From: UBA1738 sp045658645
Lineage (GTDB): Bacteria; Bacillota; Clostridia; UBA1381
Reading direction: 5' to 3'
DNA length: 14,171 nucleotides
Assembly: GCA_045658645.1 (NCBI GenBank)
Contig: JAZOVJ010000067.1
Span: 1 to 14,171, forward strand
Positions 8,749-14,171 of the stretch are shown here, piece after piece (positions within the stretch are counted from its first letter, which is position 1; each line of letters begins with the position of its first letter). The position numbers and the translations under genes were made by a program. The notes beneath the pieces are model-generated. The model had not been told where the DNA came from. It ran no database searches and was given only the letters and a program-made list of their open reading frames with translations.

Positions 8749-9410
8749 AAAATCTCAAGTGCACGCTTTGCAGCGTTCTGCTCCGCTTCTTTTTTTGTCC
8801 TGCCGTCACCACGTGCGATTTCCTTGTCGTCCACAAGAACAGCGCAAATAAAGTGCTTGTTATGGTCAGGACCGTCTTCACCGATTTTGGTATAGGTCAC
8901 TTTTCCCTTTGTTCCTTTTTGAGTATGTTCCTGAAGAGCAGTCTTATAGTCGCCGAATCTTTTCTTATCGTTAATATTCAAAAATTCGTCTTCCATCAGG
9001 TCCAGAAGCCATTTTTTTGCAGTATAAAAATCACTGTCTAAAAATATTGCCGCCAAAAGTGCCTCAAAAGCATCGGAAACAACGGACGGTCGGGTTCTTC
9101 CGCCACCCATTTCTTCTCCTCGCCCAAGCTTGATTTCTTCTGCAAGATTAATCTTTTTTGAAAGCTCAAAAAGACCATTCTCACAAACAAGACTTGCGCG
9201 GATTTTTGAAAGGTCACCCTCATCGTCTTCTCTGTGAGTCAAAAACAATTTCTCGCTTACAATAAGGCTCAAAACCGAGTCACCCAAAAATTCAAGACGC
9301 TCATTACTTTTTGTGTGATGTTCATAAGCGTATGAACTGTGTGAAAGGGCAATTTTCAAATACTCTTTATTCTTAAATGTGTAGCCTATCCTTTTCTCAA
9401 AATCAGTCAT
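8745..9410 (-). CDS. rnc: Ribonuclease III
   Basis: Endonuclease that cuts double-stranded RNA, including rRNA precursors and antisense duplexes. The 221-residue protein has the catalytic domain at 1-150 with signature ERLEFLGDS (37-45). Metal-binding residues E40, D44, D113 and E116 line up with the E. coli set. The double-stranded RNA-binding domain spans about 152-221, from the conserved DYKTALQE (154-161) to KKEAEQNAAKRAL (206-218). The ATG has AGGGGAT as ribosome site. It sits 17 bp after acpP and overlaps the next gene by 4 bp. acpP-rnc-smc-ftsY is a familiar Firmicutes order. Confidence 0.98.
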   Translation of the reverse strand: MTDFEKRIGYTFKNKEYLKIALSHSSYAYEHHTKSNERLEFLGDSVLSLIVSEKLFLTHREDDEGDLSKIRASLVCENGLFELSKKINLAEEIKLGRGEEMGGGRTRPSVVSDAFEALLAAIFLDSDFYTAKKWLLDLMEDEFLNINDKKRFGDYKTALQEHTQKGTKGKVTYTKIGEDGPDHNKHFICAVLVDDKEIARGDGRTKKEAEQNAAKRALEIL

Positions 9411-9427
9411 TTATATCCCCTAAAAAA

Positions 9428-9664
9428 TCAGTCTAAATCAGCGTTTTCCTTTATGTAGTTAACAACATCTTCAACTGTTGAAATATCTTCAACCTCATCG
9501 TCTTCGATTTCCATATCGAATTCTGATTCCATAGCCATAATCAGCTCAACAATGTCAAGTGAGTCAGCACCCAAATCTTCAATAAACGCAGATTCAAGTG
9601 ATACTTCATTTTCATCAATTCCCAACTGTTCTGTGATTATTTTCTTTACCTTTTCGAATACCAT
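9428..9664 (-). CDS. acpP: Acyl carrier protein
   Basis: Small acidic carrier that holds growing fatty acyl chains on a phosphopantetheine arm for type II fatty acid and phospholipid synthesis. The chosen start gives 78 residues, the standard length. Ser35 in GADSLDIVEL is the attachment site, and the acidic helix after it is typical. An upstream in-frame ATG at 9707-9709 would add 15 residues. I reject it because it lies at the predicted transcription start of the -10 box (9715-9720), while a strong GGGAGG site (9675-9680) sits 10 bp before the inner ATG at 9662-9664. It is the first gene of the unit running through rnc, the radical SAM gene, smc and ftsY. No fab genes or plsX are next to it in the window. 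Confidence 0.97.
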   Translation of the reverse strand: MVFEKVKKIITEQLGIDENEVSLESAFIEDLGADSLDIVELIMAMESEFDMEIEDDEVEDISTVEDVVNYIKENADLD

Positions 9665-9674
9665 ATGTAATAAT

Positions 9675-9680
9675 CCTCCC
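9675..9680 (-). promoter_or_regulatory. Ribosome binding site that sets the acpP start
   Basis: GGGAGG on the minus strand, 10 bp before the ATG at 9662-9664. The longer in-frame start at 9709 has no comparable site and lies at the predicted transcription start, so this site decides the 78-residue product. Confidence 0.8.
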
Positions 9681-9714
9681 TTTTTTGTATTATATGTATA
9701 ATCAACCATTTTTT

Positions 9715-9743
9715 ATTATATAACAAGACCTTGTGTTTTGCAA
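9715..9743 (-). promoter_or_regulatory. Sigma-A promoter of acpP-rnc-radical SAM-smc-ftsY
   Basis: TTGCAA (9738-9743) and a perfect TATAAT (9715-9720) with a 17-bp spacer on the minus strand. The predicted transcription start is near 9708, leaving a ~44-base leader before acpP. It is back to back with the phosphatase promoter, with 42 bp between the two -35 boxes. I saw no clear FapR- or FabT-like palindrome. The strong match fits the high demand for acyl carrier protein. The later genes of the unit are probably expressed more weakly or through read-through. Confidence 0.82.
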
Positions 9744-9785
9744 TAGTTTTTAAGGTAAAATCTGCATTTTTTTCGTAAAAATATA

Positions 9786-9814
9786 TTGAATTTCCCGCCT
9801 GTTTATTGTAAAAT
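9786..9814 (+). promoter_or_regulatory. Sigma-A promoter of the tyrosine phosphatase gene
   Basis: TTGAAT (9786-9791) and TAAAAT (9809-9814) with a 17-bp spacer on the plus strand. The expected transcription start is near 9821, about 30 bases before the ATG at 9852. The possible TTG start of a longer reading frame at 9786 is the -35 box itself, so the longer protein can be dismissed. Confidence 0.72.
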
Positions 9815-9851
9815 ATGCTATATATTAATATGCTTTATGAAAGGGTATCCT

Positions 9852-10313
9852 ATGATTCGCATTATGTTCGTTTGTCTTGGTAATATTTGCCGTAGCCCTA
9901 TGGCTGAATTTGTTATGCGGGATATGGTGAAAAAATCAGGGCTATCAGATAAAATTTATATTGCCTCCTCTGCTACAAGCCGTTGGGAAATTGGTAATCC
10001 CGTTCATCACGGAACTAAAAACCGCCTTAAAAAAGAGGGCATCGATACATCTGGTAAGGTGGCTGTTCAGTTAACAAAAGATGACTTTTCAAAGTATGAC
10101 TATATTATCGGTATGGAAAGCTCAAACGTTTCCCATATGCTGAAAATTTCAGGCGGTAAAAATTCCGAAAAGGTGCATAAGCTCCTTGATTTTGCGGACG
10201 GCGGAAATATCGCTGACCCGTGGTACACAGGCGATTTTGATACGACATATAACGATGTTGTAAAAGGTTGCACGGGGCTACTTTCCCATCTGAAAGAAAA
10301 GTATGAAATATAA
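9852..10313 (+). CDS. Low-molecular-weight protein tyrosine phosphatase
   Basis: Removes phosphate from protein tyrosine through a cysteine phosphoenzyme intermediate; cytosolic. From the ATG at 9852 it is 153 residues, normal for the family. The P-loop CLGNICRS (8-15) gives nucleophile C8 and R14, and the general acid is D122 in DPWY (122-125). The Ile at residue 12 matches classic tyrosine phosphatases. The arginine phosphatase YwlE carries Thr at that place, so tyrosine specificity is more likely (family knowledge applied by alignment). A longer in-frame start at 9786 falls in the promoter, and an ATG at 9837 lacks a ribosome site, whereas GAAAGGG precedes 9852. It is the only plus-strand gene, divergent from acpP and convergent with mnmA, and so its own transcription unit. 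No tyrosine kinase or capsule genes are nearby, so its substrate is unknown. Confidence 0.95.
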   Translation: MIRIMFVCLGNICRSPMAEFVMRDMVKKSGLSDKIYIASSATSRWEIGNPVHHGTKNRLKKEGIDTSGKVAVQLTKDDFSKYDYIIGMESSNVSHMLKISGGKNSEKVHKLLDFADGGNIADPWYTGDFDTTYNDVVKGCTGLLSHLKEKYEI

Positions 10314-10316
10314 ATC

Positions 10317-10354
10317 AAAAACAGGATATTGCATCTGCAATACCCTGTTTTTTT
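10317..10354. terminator. Bidirectional intrinsic terminator between the phosphatase gene and mnmA
   Basis: A long hairpin. The outer arm of nine pairs (10317-10325 with 10344-10352) ends in ACAGG/CCTGT. After one A-C mismatch comes an inner arm of six pairs (10327-10332 with 10337-10342) and a four-base loop. On the plus strand it is followed by a T run, with seven consecutive T to 10354. On the minus strand the 3' arm ends in TTTTT, so it can stop transcription from both converging genes. The mnmA stop codon (10353-10355) overlaps the tract. Confidence 0.9.
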
Positions 10355-11405
10355 AGCATATTGTTCCGCCACCGACTACAATGTCTCCATCGTAGAGTAC
10401 CACTGCCTGACCTTTTGCAATGGCACGTTGCGGTTTATCAAATTTAACAAGCACGTTACCATCTTCAAGCGGTGTGACGGTTGCGTCTTCTTCCCTTTGG
10501 TTATACCTGATTTTTGCCTTTACTCTTAAAGTTTCAGGCGGATTTTCAAAGGCTATCCAGTTAAAATCCTTTGCAATAAGGCTATCCCCGAAAAGTTCTT
10601 CGTTTGAACAAAGAACAACCTCGTTTTTATCAATATCCTTTTTCATAACATACATTGGTGCGGGAAGACTTAAGCCAAGTCCTTTCCGCTGACCTACTGT
10701 ATAGCGGATAATTCCTTTATGCCGTCCCAAAACTTCGCCGTTTTGGTCAACAAAATTGCCGTCTGGATAATGTTTCCCCGAATACTCCTCAATGAACCTC
10801 GCATAGTCACCGTCAGGAACAAAGCAGATGTCCTGGCTATCCTTTTTTCTTGCATTAATAAAGCCGTTTTCCTCCGCAATTTCACGTGCCCGTTCCTTTG
10901 TAAGCTCACCCAAAGGAAAAAGCGTATGTGCAAGTTGCTTTTGAGTCATTGAGTATAGGACATAGCTTTGGTCTTTGGTTTCGTCAACCGCTTTTTTAAG
11001 AAGAAATCTGCCGTCTTTTTCTTCAATTCTTGCATAGTGACCTGTCACCACATAGTCGTATGAAAGCTCCTCCATTCTTCTTATCAGCTTTTCAAACTTT
11101 AAGTGCCTGTTACATTCTATACACGGGTTTGGTGTTGCACCGATTTCGTATGCGTTTATAAACTTTTTAATAACCTTTTCGTCAAAGTCATCAGTGAAAT
11201 TGAAGACGTAATGCTCCATACCAAGACGGTGTGCTACCTGCTTTGCATCTTCGATGTCAGATAATGAACAACAAGTACTGTCTTCTTCTCTGCCCGTAAA
11301 AAGCTTCATAGTTGCGCCTATGCACTCATATCCTTTTTCTATTGTAAGATGTGCGGCAACGGACGAATCCACGCCGCCGCTCATTGCAATAATCGCTTTT
11401 TTCAA
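10353..11405 (-). CDS. mnmA: tRNA-specific 2-thiouridylase MnmA (TTG start)
   Basis: Puts sulfur on C2 of wobble uridine 34 in tRNA-Lys, -Glu and -Gln, using ATP to activate the base. The 350 residues include the PP-loop SGGVDS (9-14), TGHYAR (121-126), DQSYVL (145-150) and DSQDICFV (189-196). C98 and C194 match the two key cysteines of E. coli MnmA (C102, C199). C95 stands where E. coli has an aspartate, giving CxxC plus C. The start is TTG at 11403-11405: the next codons encode KKAIIAMSGG, the conserved first strand and PP-loop, and AAGGA lies 9 bp upstream. The ATG at residue 8 would remove that strand. It follows cysK by 21 bp and ends at a strong terminator, the last gene of its unit. 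No cysteine desulfurase is seen beside it. Confidence 0.97.
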   Translation of the reverse strand: MKKAIIAMSGGVDSSVAAHLTIEKGYECIGATMKLFTGREEDSTCCSLSDIEDAKQVAHRLGMEHYVFNFTDDFDEKVIKKFINAYEIGATPNPCIECNRHLKFEKLIRRMEELSYDYVVTGHYARIEEKDGRFLLKKAVDETKDQSYVLYSMTQKQLAHTLFPLGELTKERAREIAEENGFINARKKDSQDICFVPDGDYARFIEEYSGKHYPDGNFVDQNGEVLGRHKGIIRYTVGQRKGLGLSLPAPMYVMKKDIDKNEVVLCSNEELFGDSLIAKDFNWIAFENPPETLRVKAKIRYNQREEDATVTPLEDGNVLVKFDKPQRAIAKGQAVVLYDGDIVVGGGTIC

Positions 11406-11414
11406 AGTTTTATT

Positions 11415-11419
11415 TCCTT
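11415..11419 (-). promoter_or_regulatory. Ribosome binding site supporting the TTG start of mnmA
   Basis: AAGGA on the minus strand lies 9 bp before the TTG start codon, in the short gap behind cysK. No ATG lies within the conserved N-terminus other than codon 8, which would remove the first strand and part of the nucleotide loop. Confidence 0.65.
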
Positions 11420-11426
11420 TTCTTTT

Positions 11427-12350
11427 TTATTCTGTATAAAGCCCGCATGATAGGTATCTCTCGCCTGTATCAGGCAAGATTACCACAATATTTTTGCCCT
11501 TATTTTCTTCCATTTCGGAAAGCTTTACGCCGGCAGCCAAAGCCGCTCCTGATGAAATTCCCACTAAAAGCCCCTCGGTTTTGCCAAGTTTCCTTGCCGC
11601 ATCGTATGCTTCATCAGTTGTTACTGTTACAACCTTATCGTAAACAGTCGTGTCCAGCACTTCAGGGATAAAGCCTGCACCTATCCCCTGTATACCGTGA
11701 CTTCCTGCAGCACCGCCTGATAATACAGGTGATTCAGCCGGTTCAACCGCCACAATCTCGATATCCTTATTTTTTGATTTTAAATACTTGCCAACTCCTG
11801 TTACAGTACCGCCTGTACCTGCACAGGACACGAAAATATCAACCCTTCCGTCAGTATCTTCCCAGATTTCCGGACCTGTTGTATCAAAATGAGCCTGAGC
11901 GTTTGCAGGGTTTACGAACTGACCTGCAATAAAGCTGTCAGGGATTTCCTTTGAAAGCTCCTCTGCCTTTTTAATTGCTCCGCTCATACCAAGTTTTCCG
12001 TCAGTAAGAACAAGCTCCGCACCGTATGCCGTCATCAAAAGACGTCTTTCCATTGACATTGTATCAGGCATTACGATTATAAGCTTATATCCACGAGCTG
12101 TACAAAGTGCCGCAAGACCTATACCCGTATTTCCGCTTGTTGGCTCAATTATTGTTGTGTTTTTATTTAAAATTCCCCGTATTTCCGCATCGTCAAGCAT
12201 AGATTTTGCAGCTCTGTCCTTAATGCTCCCTGCAGGGTTAAAAAACTCAACCTTGGCAAGAAGTTTAGCATTCAAATCTTTGCCGAAACGGGAAAGCTCT
12301 AAAAGCGGTGTCTTTCCTACCAATTCTTCAACTGAATTATATATTCTCAT
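11427..12350 (-). CDS. cysK: Cysteine synthase (O-acetylserine sulfhydrylase)
   Basis: PLP enzyme that makes cysteine from O-acetylserine and sulfide. The 307 residues match the CysK length. K44 in NPAGSIKDR (38-46) binds PLP, and TSGNTG (71-76) is the substrate loop. GTGGTVTGVG (178-187) holds the cofactor phosphate and GISSGAA (264-270) contacts the pyridine ring. There is no C-terminal CBS domain, so it is not a cystathionine beta-synthase of the long type. CysM-like or cystathionine beta-synthase-like use of other substrates cannot be excluded by motif alone. The ATG has AAAGGAAAG as ribosome site and follows whiA by 12 bp. cysE (serine acetyltransferase) is not in the window. The next gene, mnmA, consumes sulfur that ultimately comes from cysteine. 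Confidence 0.95.
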   Translation of the reverse strand: MRIYNSVEELVGKTPLLELSRFGKDLNAKLLAKVEFFNPAGSIKDRAAKSMLDDAEIRGILNKNTTIIEPTSGNTGIGLAALCTARGYKLIIVMPDTMSMERRLLMTAYGAELVLTDGKLGMSGAIKKAEELSKEIPDSFIAGQFVNPANAQAHFDTTGPEIWEDTDGRVDIFVSCAGTGGTVTGVGKYLKSKNKDIEIVAVEPAESPVLSGGAAGSHGIQGIGAGFIPEVLDTTVYDKVVTVTTDEAYDAARKLGKTEGLLVGISSGAALAAGVKLSEMEENKGKNIVVILPDTGERYLSCGLYTE

Positions 12351-12362
12351 AAACTTTCCTTT

Positions 12363-13232
12363 CTACAAGTTTTCTGCAATTTCCTCAATTCTTTTTAAGC
12401 GATGGTTAACGCCCGATTTTCCGATTGGAGGGCTTAACCTTTCGCCAAGCTCCTTAAGGCTCTCGTCAGGGTATTCTTTCCTTAGCCGTGCAATCTCCTG
12501 CAGCGTTTCAGGAAGCTCGGAAAGTCCCATTTTATTTTCTATTTTACGTATAGCCTCAAGCTGTGAAAATGCTGCGTTTGTAATTTTATCAATGTTTGCA
12601 ATCTCGCAGTTGTACTGACGGTTTGCTCTGTTTCTGCACTCCTTTTCTATGGATATATTATAAATTTCCATAGCAGTTCCAACCGCTCCCATCACCCCGA
12701 TTGTATCGGCAATTGCGGTGTATTCCTTTATATAAACAACGTATCGTGTTTTTCTCTTGGTAATTTTTGATGCAATTCCTGCTCTTTTTAATACCTGACA
12801 CAGTTTTTCAGCATAGGCTTTATGCTTTATGTCAAATTCCATATGATACTGTTTTTTCGGGTCGCTTACAGAGCCTGCTGCTAAAAATGTACCCCGTATA
12901 TAACTTCCTCGGCAACATTCCTTTGTGAACAAGCGCCTGTCTTCACCGAAAAGCATAAGCCTTGGCACTAAAATATCCGAGAAGAATTCTCCGTCAATCA
13001 ACACCCTGAAGCTTCCGTTTCGGTTTGTATATTCAAAATCTTTCTTGAATACCTTTAACAACAGGTTGTGAACACGTTCTGCCACATCCTCGTTTTCTGT
13101 TGAAATAACGGCACCGTCTTCGGTATAGCTTGCCAAAAGCCGTATCATTGCCGTAAGCTCTGCTAACGGGCAGGTACTGCATCCCGCATCCTGCATAGAA
13201 AGCTGAACCTTCAAATTTTGCGTAAATGACAT
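12363..13232 (-). CDS. whiA: DNA-binding protein WhiA
   Basis: A conserved Gram-positive DNA-binding protein related to LAGLIDADG endonucleases but not a nuclease. It drives sporulation genes in Streptomyces and influences cell division and chromosome segregation in Bacillus. The 289 residues are slightly shorter than the usual ~310-320. The N-terminus MSFTQNLK, CPLAEL (21-26) and the CCRGSYIRGTFLAAGSV stretch (106-122) are typical of the family. NCEIANIDK (208-216) follows, and the C-terminal helix-turn-helix spans about 245-285 with SLKELGERL (258-266) and GKSGVNHRLKRI (271-282). Its ATG shares one base with the rapZ stop (TAATG), so translation is likely coupled. In many Firmicutes yvcK lies between rapZ and whiA; it is missing here. 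Confidence 0.97.
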   Translation of the reverse strand: MSFTQNLKVQLSMQDAGCSTCPLAELTAMIRLLASYTEDGAVISTENEDVAERVHNLLLKVFKKDFEYTNRNGSFRVLIDGEFFSDILVPRLMLFGEDRRLFTKECCRGSYIRGTFLAAGSVSDPKKQYHMEFDIKHKAYAEKLCQVLKRAGIASKITKRKTRYVVYIKEYTAIADTIGVMGAVGTAMEIYNISIEKECRNRANRQYNCEIANIDKITNAAFSQLEAIRKIENKMGLSELPETLQEIARLRKEYPDESLKELGERLSPPIGKSGVNHRLKRIEEIAENL

Positions 13233-14086
13233 TACGACTTACTCCTTTTTATATCTCTGTGAATCACATTTATATTATAATCTGTAAGCGACTCGGCAAG
13301 CTTGTTTGCCATAGTTACGCTTCTGTGTTTTCCGCCTGTGCAACCCACTGAAATTGTCAGTGTGTTTTTACCCTCTTCAATATAAAGCGGAAGCAAAAAC
13401 TTAATCATTTCCTGCAATTTGTCCGCAAATTTCCTGCTTGATTCCGCCGACATTACGAAGTCCTGAACAGCCTTATCGTTTCCTGTTTTATCCTTAAGCT
13501 CGTCCACATAAAAGGGGTTCGGGAAACATCTCACGTCAAAGACAAGGTCTGCATCAAGCGGTATTCCGTATTTGAAGCCAAAGGACATAACGTTTACCGT
13601 AAAGTCATCCTTTGATGAGTCCTCATATATTTCCCGAAGTCTTTTCGAAAGCTGGGAAAGGCTATAATCTGAAGTATCTATAACTGCATCTGCCTCGTGG
13701 TAAATAGTGCCAAGCATTTTTCTTTCAATGGCAATACTGTCCAAAAGTCCGCCGTTTGATGAAATTGGGTGTGTTCTTCTTGTTTCCTTATATCTTTTTA
13801 CTAATACTTCATCACGTGCCGTAACGAAAAGAAGTTTATATTCGTATCCGTTTTCTTTGAGAATTTTAAGATTATCCAAAAGCTCGCTTATCATATCTCC
13901 GACTCGCGAGTCAATCACAAATGCGACCTTATCGTACTTTCCGTTTATGGAAAAGAACATTTCCGCAAGCTGCGGAATTATGGCAGGAGGAAGATTATCC
14001 ATACAGAAAAAGCCTGCATCTTCCAAAAAGCGTATTACCTGTGTTTTTCCTGCACCGCTCATACCGGTCACTATTGTAAACTGCAT
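13232..14086 (-). CDS. rapZ: RapZ/YvcJ family nucleotide-binding protein
   Basis: P-loop protein of the RapZ/YvcJ family. E. coli RapZ is an RNA-binding adapter that brings the small RNA GlmZ to RNase E and senses glucosamine-6-phosphate. The Bacillus relative YvcJ hydrolyses nucleotides and affects competence, and the GlmZ system itself is not known in Firmicutes, so the exact role here is open. The 284 residues show Walker A GMSGAGKT (8-15), FFCMDNLPP (26-34) and the C-terminal GCTGGKHRSV (248-257), the conserved putative ligand and RNA-binding pocket. The basic tail is DIKRSKS. The ATG shares a base with the murB stop (TAATG), and GGGGGA for ribosome binding lies inside murB. It overlaps whiA the same way at its end. 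Confidence 0.97.
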   Translation of the reverse strand: MQFTIVTGMSGAGKTQVIRFLEDAGFFCMDNLPPAIIPQLAEMFFSINGKYDKVAFVIDSRVGDMISELLDNLKILKENGYEYKLLFVTARDEVLVKRYKETRRTHPISSNGGLLDSIAIERKMLGTIYHEADAVIDTSDYSLSQLSKRLREIYEDSSKDDFTVNVMSFGFKYGIPLDADLVFDVRCFPNPFYVDELKDKTGNDKAVQDFVMSAESSRKFADKLQEMIKFLLPLYIEEGKNTLTISVGCTGGKHRSVTMANKLAESLTDYNINVIHRDIKRSKS

Positions 14087-14171
14087 TAAAATTCCCCCAG
14101 CATTTTTACTTCTGTTTCTAATTTTACTCCAAATTTTTCGTAAACTGTATCCTGTATAAATTTTATTAAAT
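14086..14171 (-). CDS. murB: UDP-N-acetylenolpyruvoylglucosamine reductase, C-terminal 27 codons only
   Basis: Cell-wall precursor enzyme that reduces UDP-GlcNAc-enolpyruvate to UDP-MurNAc. Only the last 27 residues and the stop are inside the window. The frame reads ...TVYEKFGVKLETEVKMLGEF, which is the characteristic MurB ending (V-x-E-K-F-G-V-x-L-E-x-E-V-K-x-x-G). The stop TAA (14086-14088) shares its last base with the rapZ ATG. A murB-rapZ-whiA order is common in Clostridia, which supports the call. Too little is present to judge whether the gene is intact. Confidence 0.88.
   Translation of the reverse strand, partial: LIKFIQDTVYEKFGVKLETEVKMLGEF

Noticed and set aside
9665..9709. N-terminal 15-residue extension of acyl carrier protein
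   Set aside because: Its ATG sits at the predicted transcription start, has no ribosome site, and the sequence does not resemble any ACP; the inner ATG has GGGAGG.
9757..9770. AAAAT-CTGC-ATTTT repeat as a FapR/FabT operator for acpP
   Set aside because: Does not match known FapR or FabT sites and is easily produced by chance in AT-rich DNA.
9786..9851. N-terminal 22-residue extension of the phosphatase, with a hydrophobic look (ICYILICF)
   Set aside because: Its TTG start is the promoter -35 box and the stretch is upstream of or at the transcription start. It is not a signal peptide; the family starts at MIRIMFVCLG.
12157..12618. 153-codon plus-strand reading frame opposite cysK and whiA
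   Set aside because: Runs across a gene junction on the other strand, has serine-rich shadow composition and no recognisable motif.
13707..14159. 150-codon plus-strand reading frame opposite rapZ and murB
   Set aside because: Antisense shadow of clearly conserved genes, low-complexity serine/leucine composition, no ribosome site or family motif.
1..14171. Mobile elements, CRISPR arrays, toxin-antitoxin pairs, defence genes, tRNA or rRNA
   Set aside because: Nearly all sequence is covered by recognised core genes with tight spacing. No repeats, transposase or integrase motifs, or cloverleaf structures were seen.

Overview
This window looks like ordinary chromosomal core from a low-to-mid-GC Firmicute, most likely an anaerobic member of the Clostridia (Eubacteriales). 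The evidence is the family-level sequence of the proteins, strong GGAGG-type ribosome binding sites, sigma-A promoters with 17-bp spacers, use of GTG and TTG starts, and two gene orders familiar from that class: acpP-rnc-radical SAM-smc-ftsY and murB-rapZ-whiA. I see no mobile element, prophage, CRISPR array, tRNA, rRNA or riboswitch, and no stretch above 300 bases without a gene. The largest gap is about 187 bp, at 9665-9851.

There are thirteen genes, two of them cut by the window edges; all but one are on the minus strand. Reading from the right edge in the direction of transcription, unit A (14171 to 10353) is murB (only its last 27 codons are inside), rapZ, whiA, cysK and mnmA. murB/rapZ and rapZ/whiA share TAATG stop-start junctions. 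The unit ends at a strong bidirectional hairpin (10317-10354), which also terminates the only plus-strand gene, a low-molecular-weight tyrosine phosphatase (9852-10313) arriving from the other side.

Unit B (9664 to 3236) is acpP, rnc, a radical SAM gene, smc and ftsY, driven by a near-consensus promoter just upstream of acpP. That promoter lies back to back with the phosphatase promoter. The unit joins lipid synthesis (acyl carrier protein), RNA processing (RNase III), chromosome organisation (SMC) and co-translational membrane targeting (FtsY). The radical SAM enzyme is the member of unknown role.

Unit C (3152 to 1 and beyond) is hom, thrB and lysC, the aspartate-to-threonine branch. It has its own extended -10 sigma-A promoter and a very short leader, so there is no room for a T-box or lysine riboswitch. 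Feedback at the protein level is likely at the aspartokinase, whose ACT domain is normal; the ACT-like tail of homoserine dehydrogenase is short and lacks the usual glycine loop.

I did not find a previously undescribed system. The points most worth a second look are the CxxC-plus-Cys arrangement in MnmA (a possible iron-sulfur site), the absence of yvcK between rapZ and whiA, the translationally coupled radical SAM gene between rnc and smc, the cysK-mnmA pairing, the degenerate ACT tail of Hom, and the divergent acpP/phosphatase control region.
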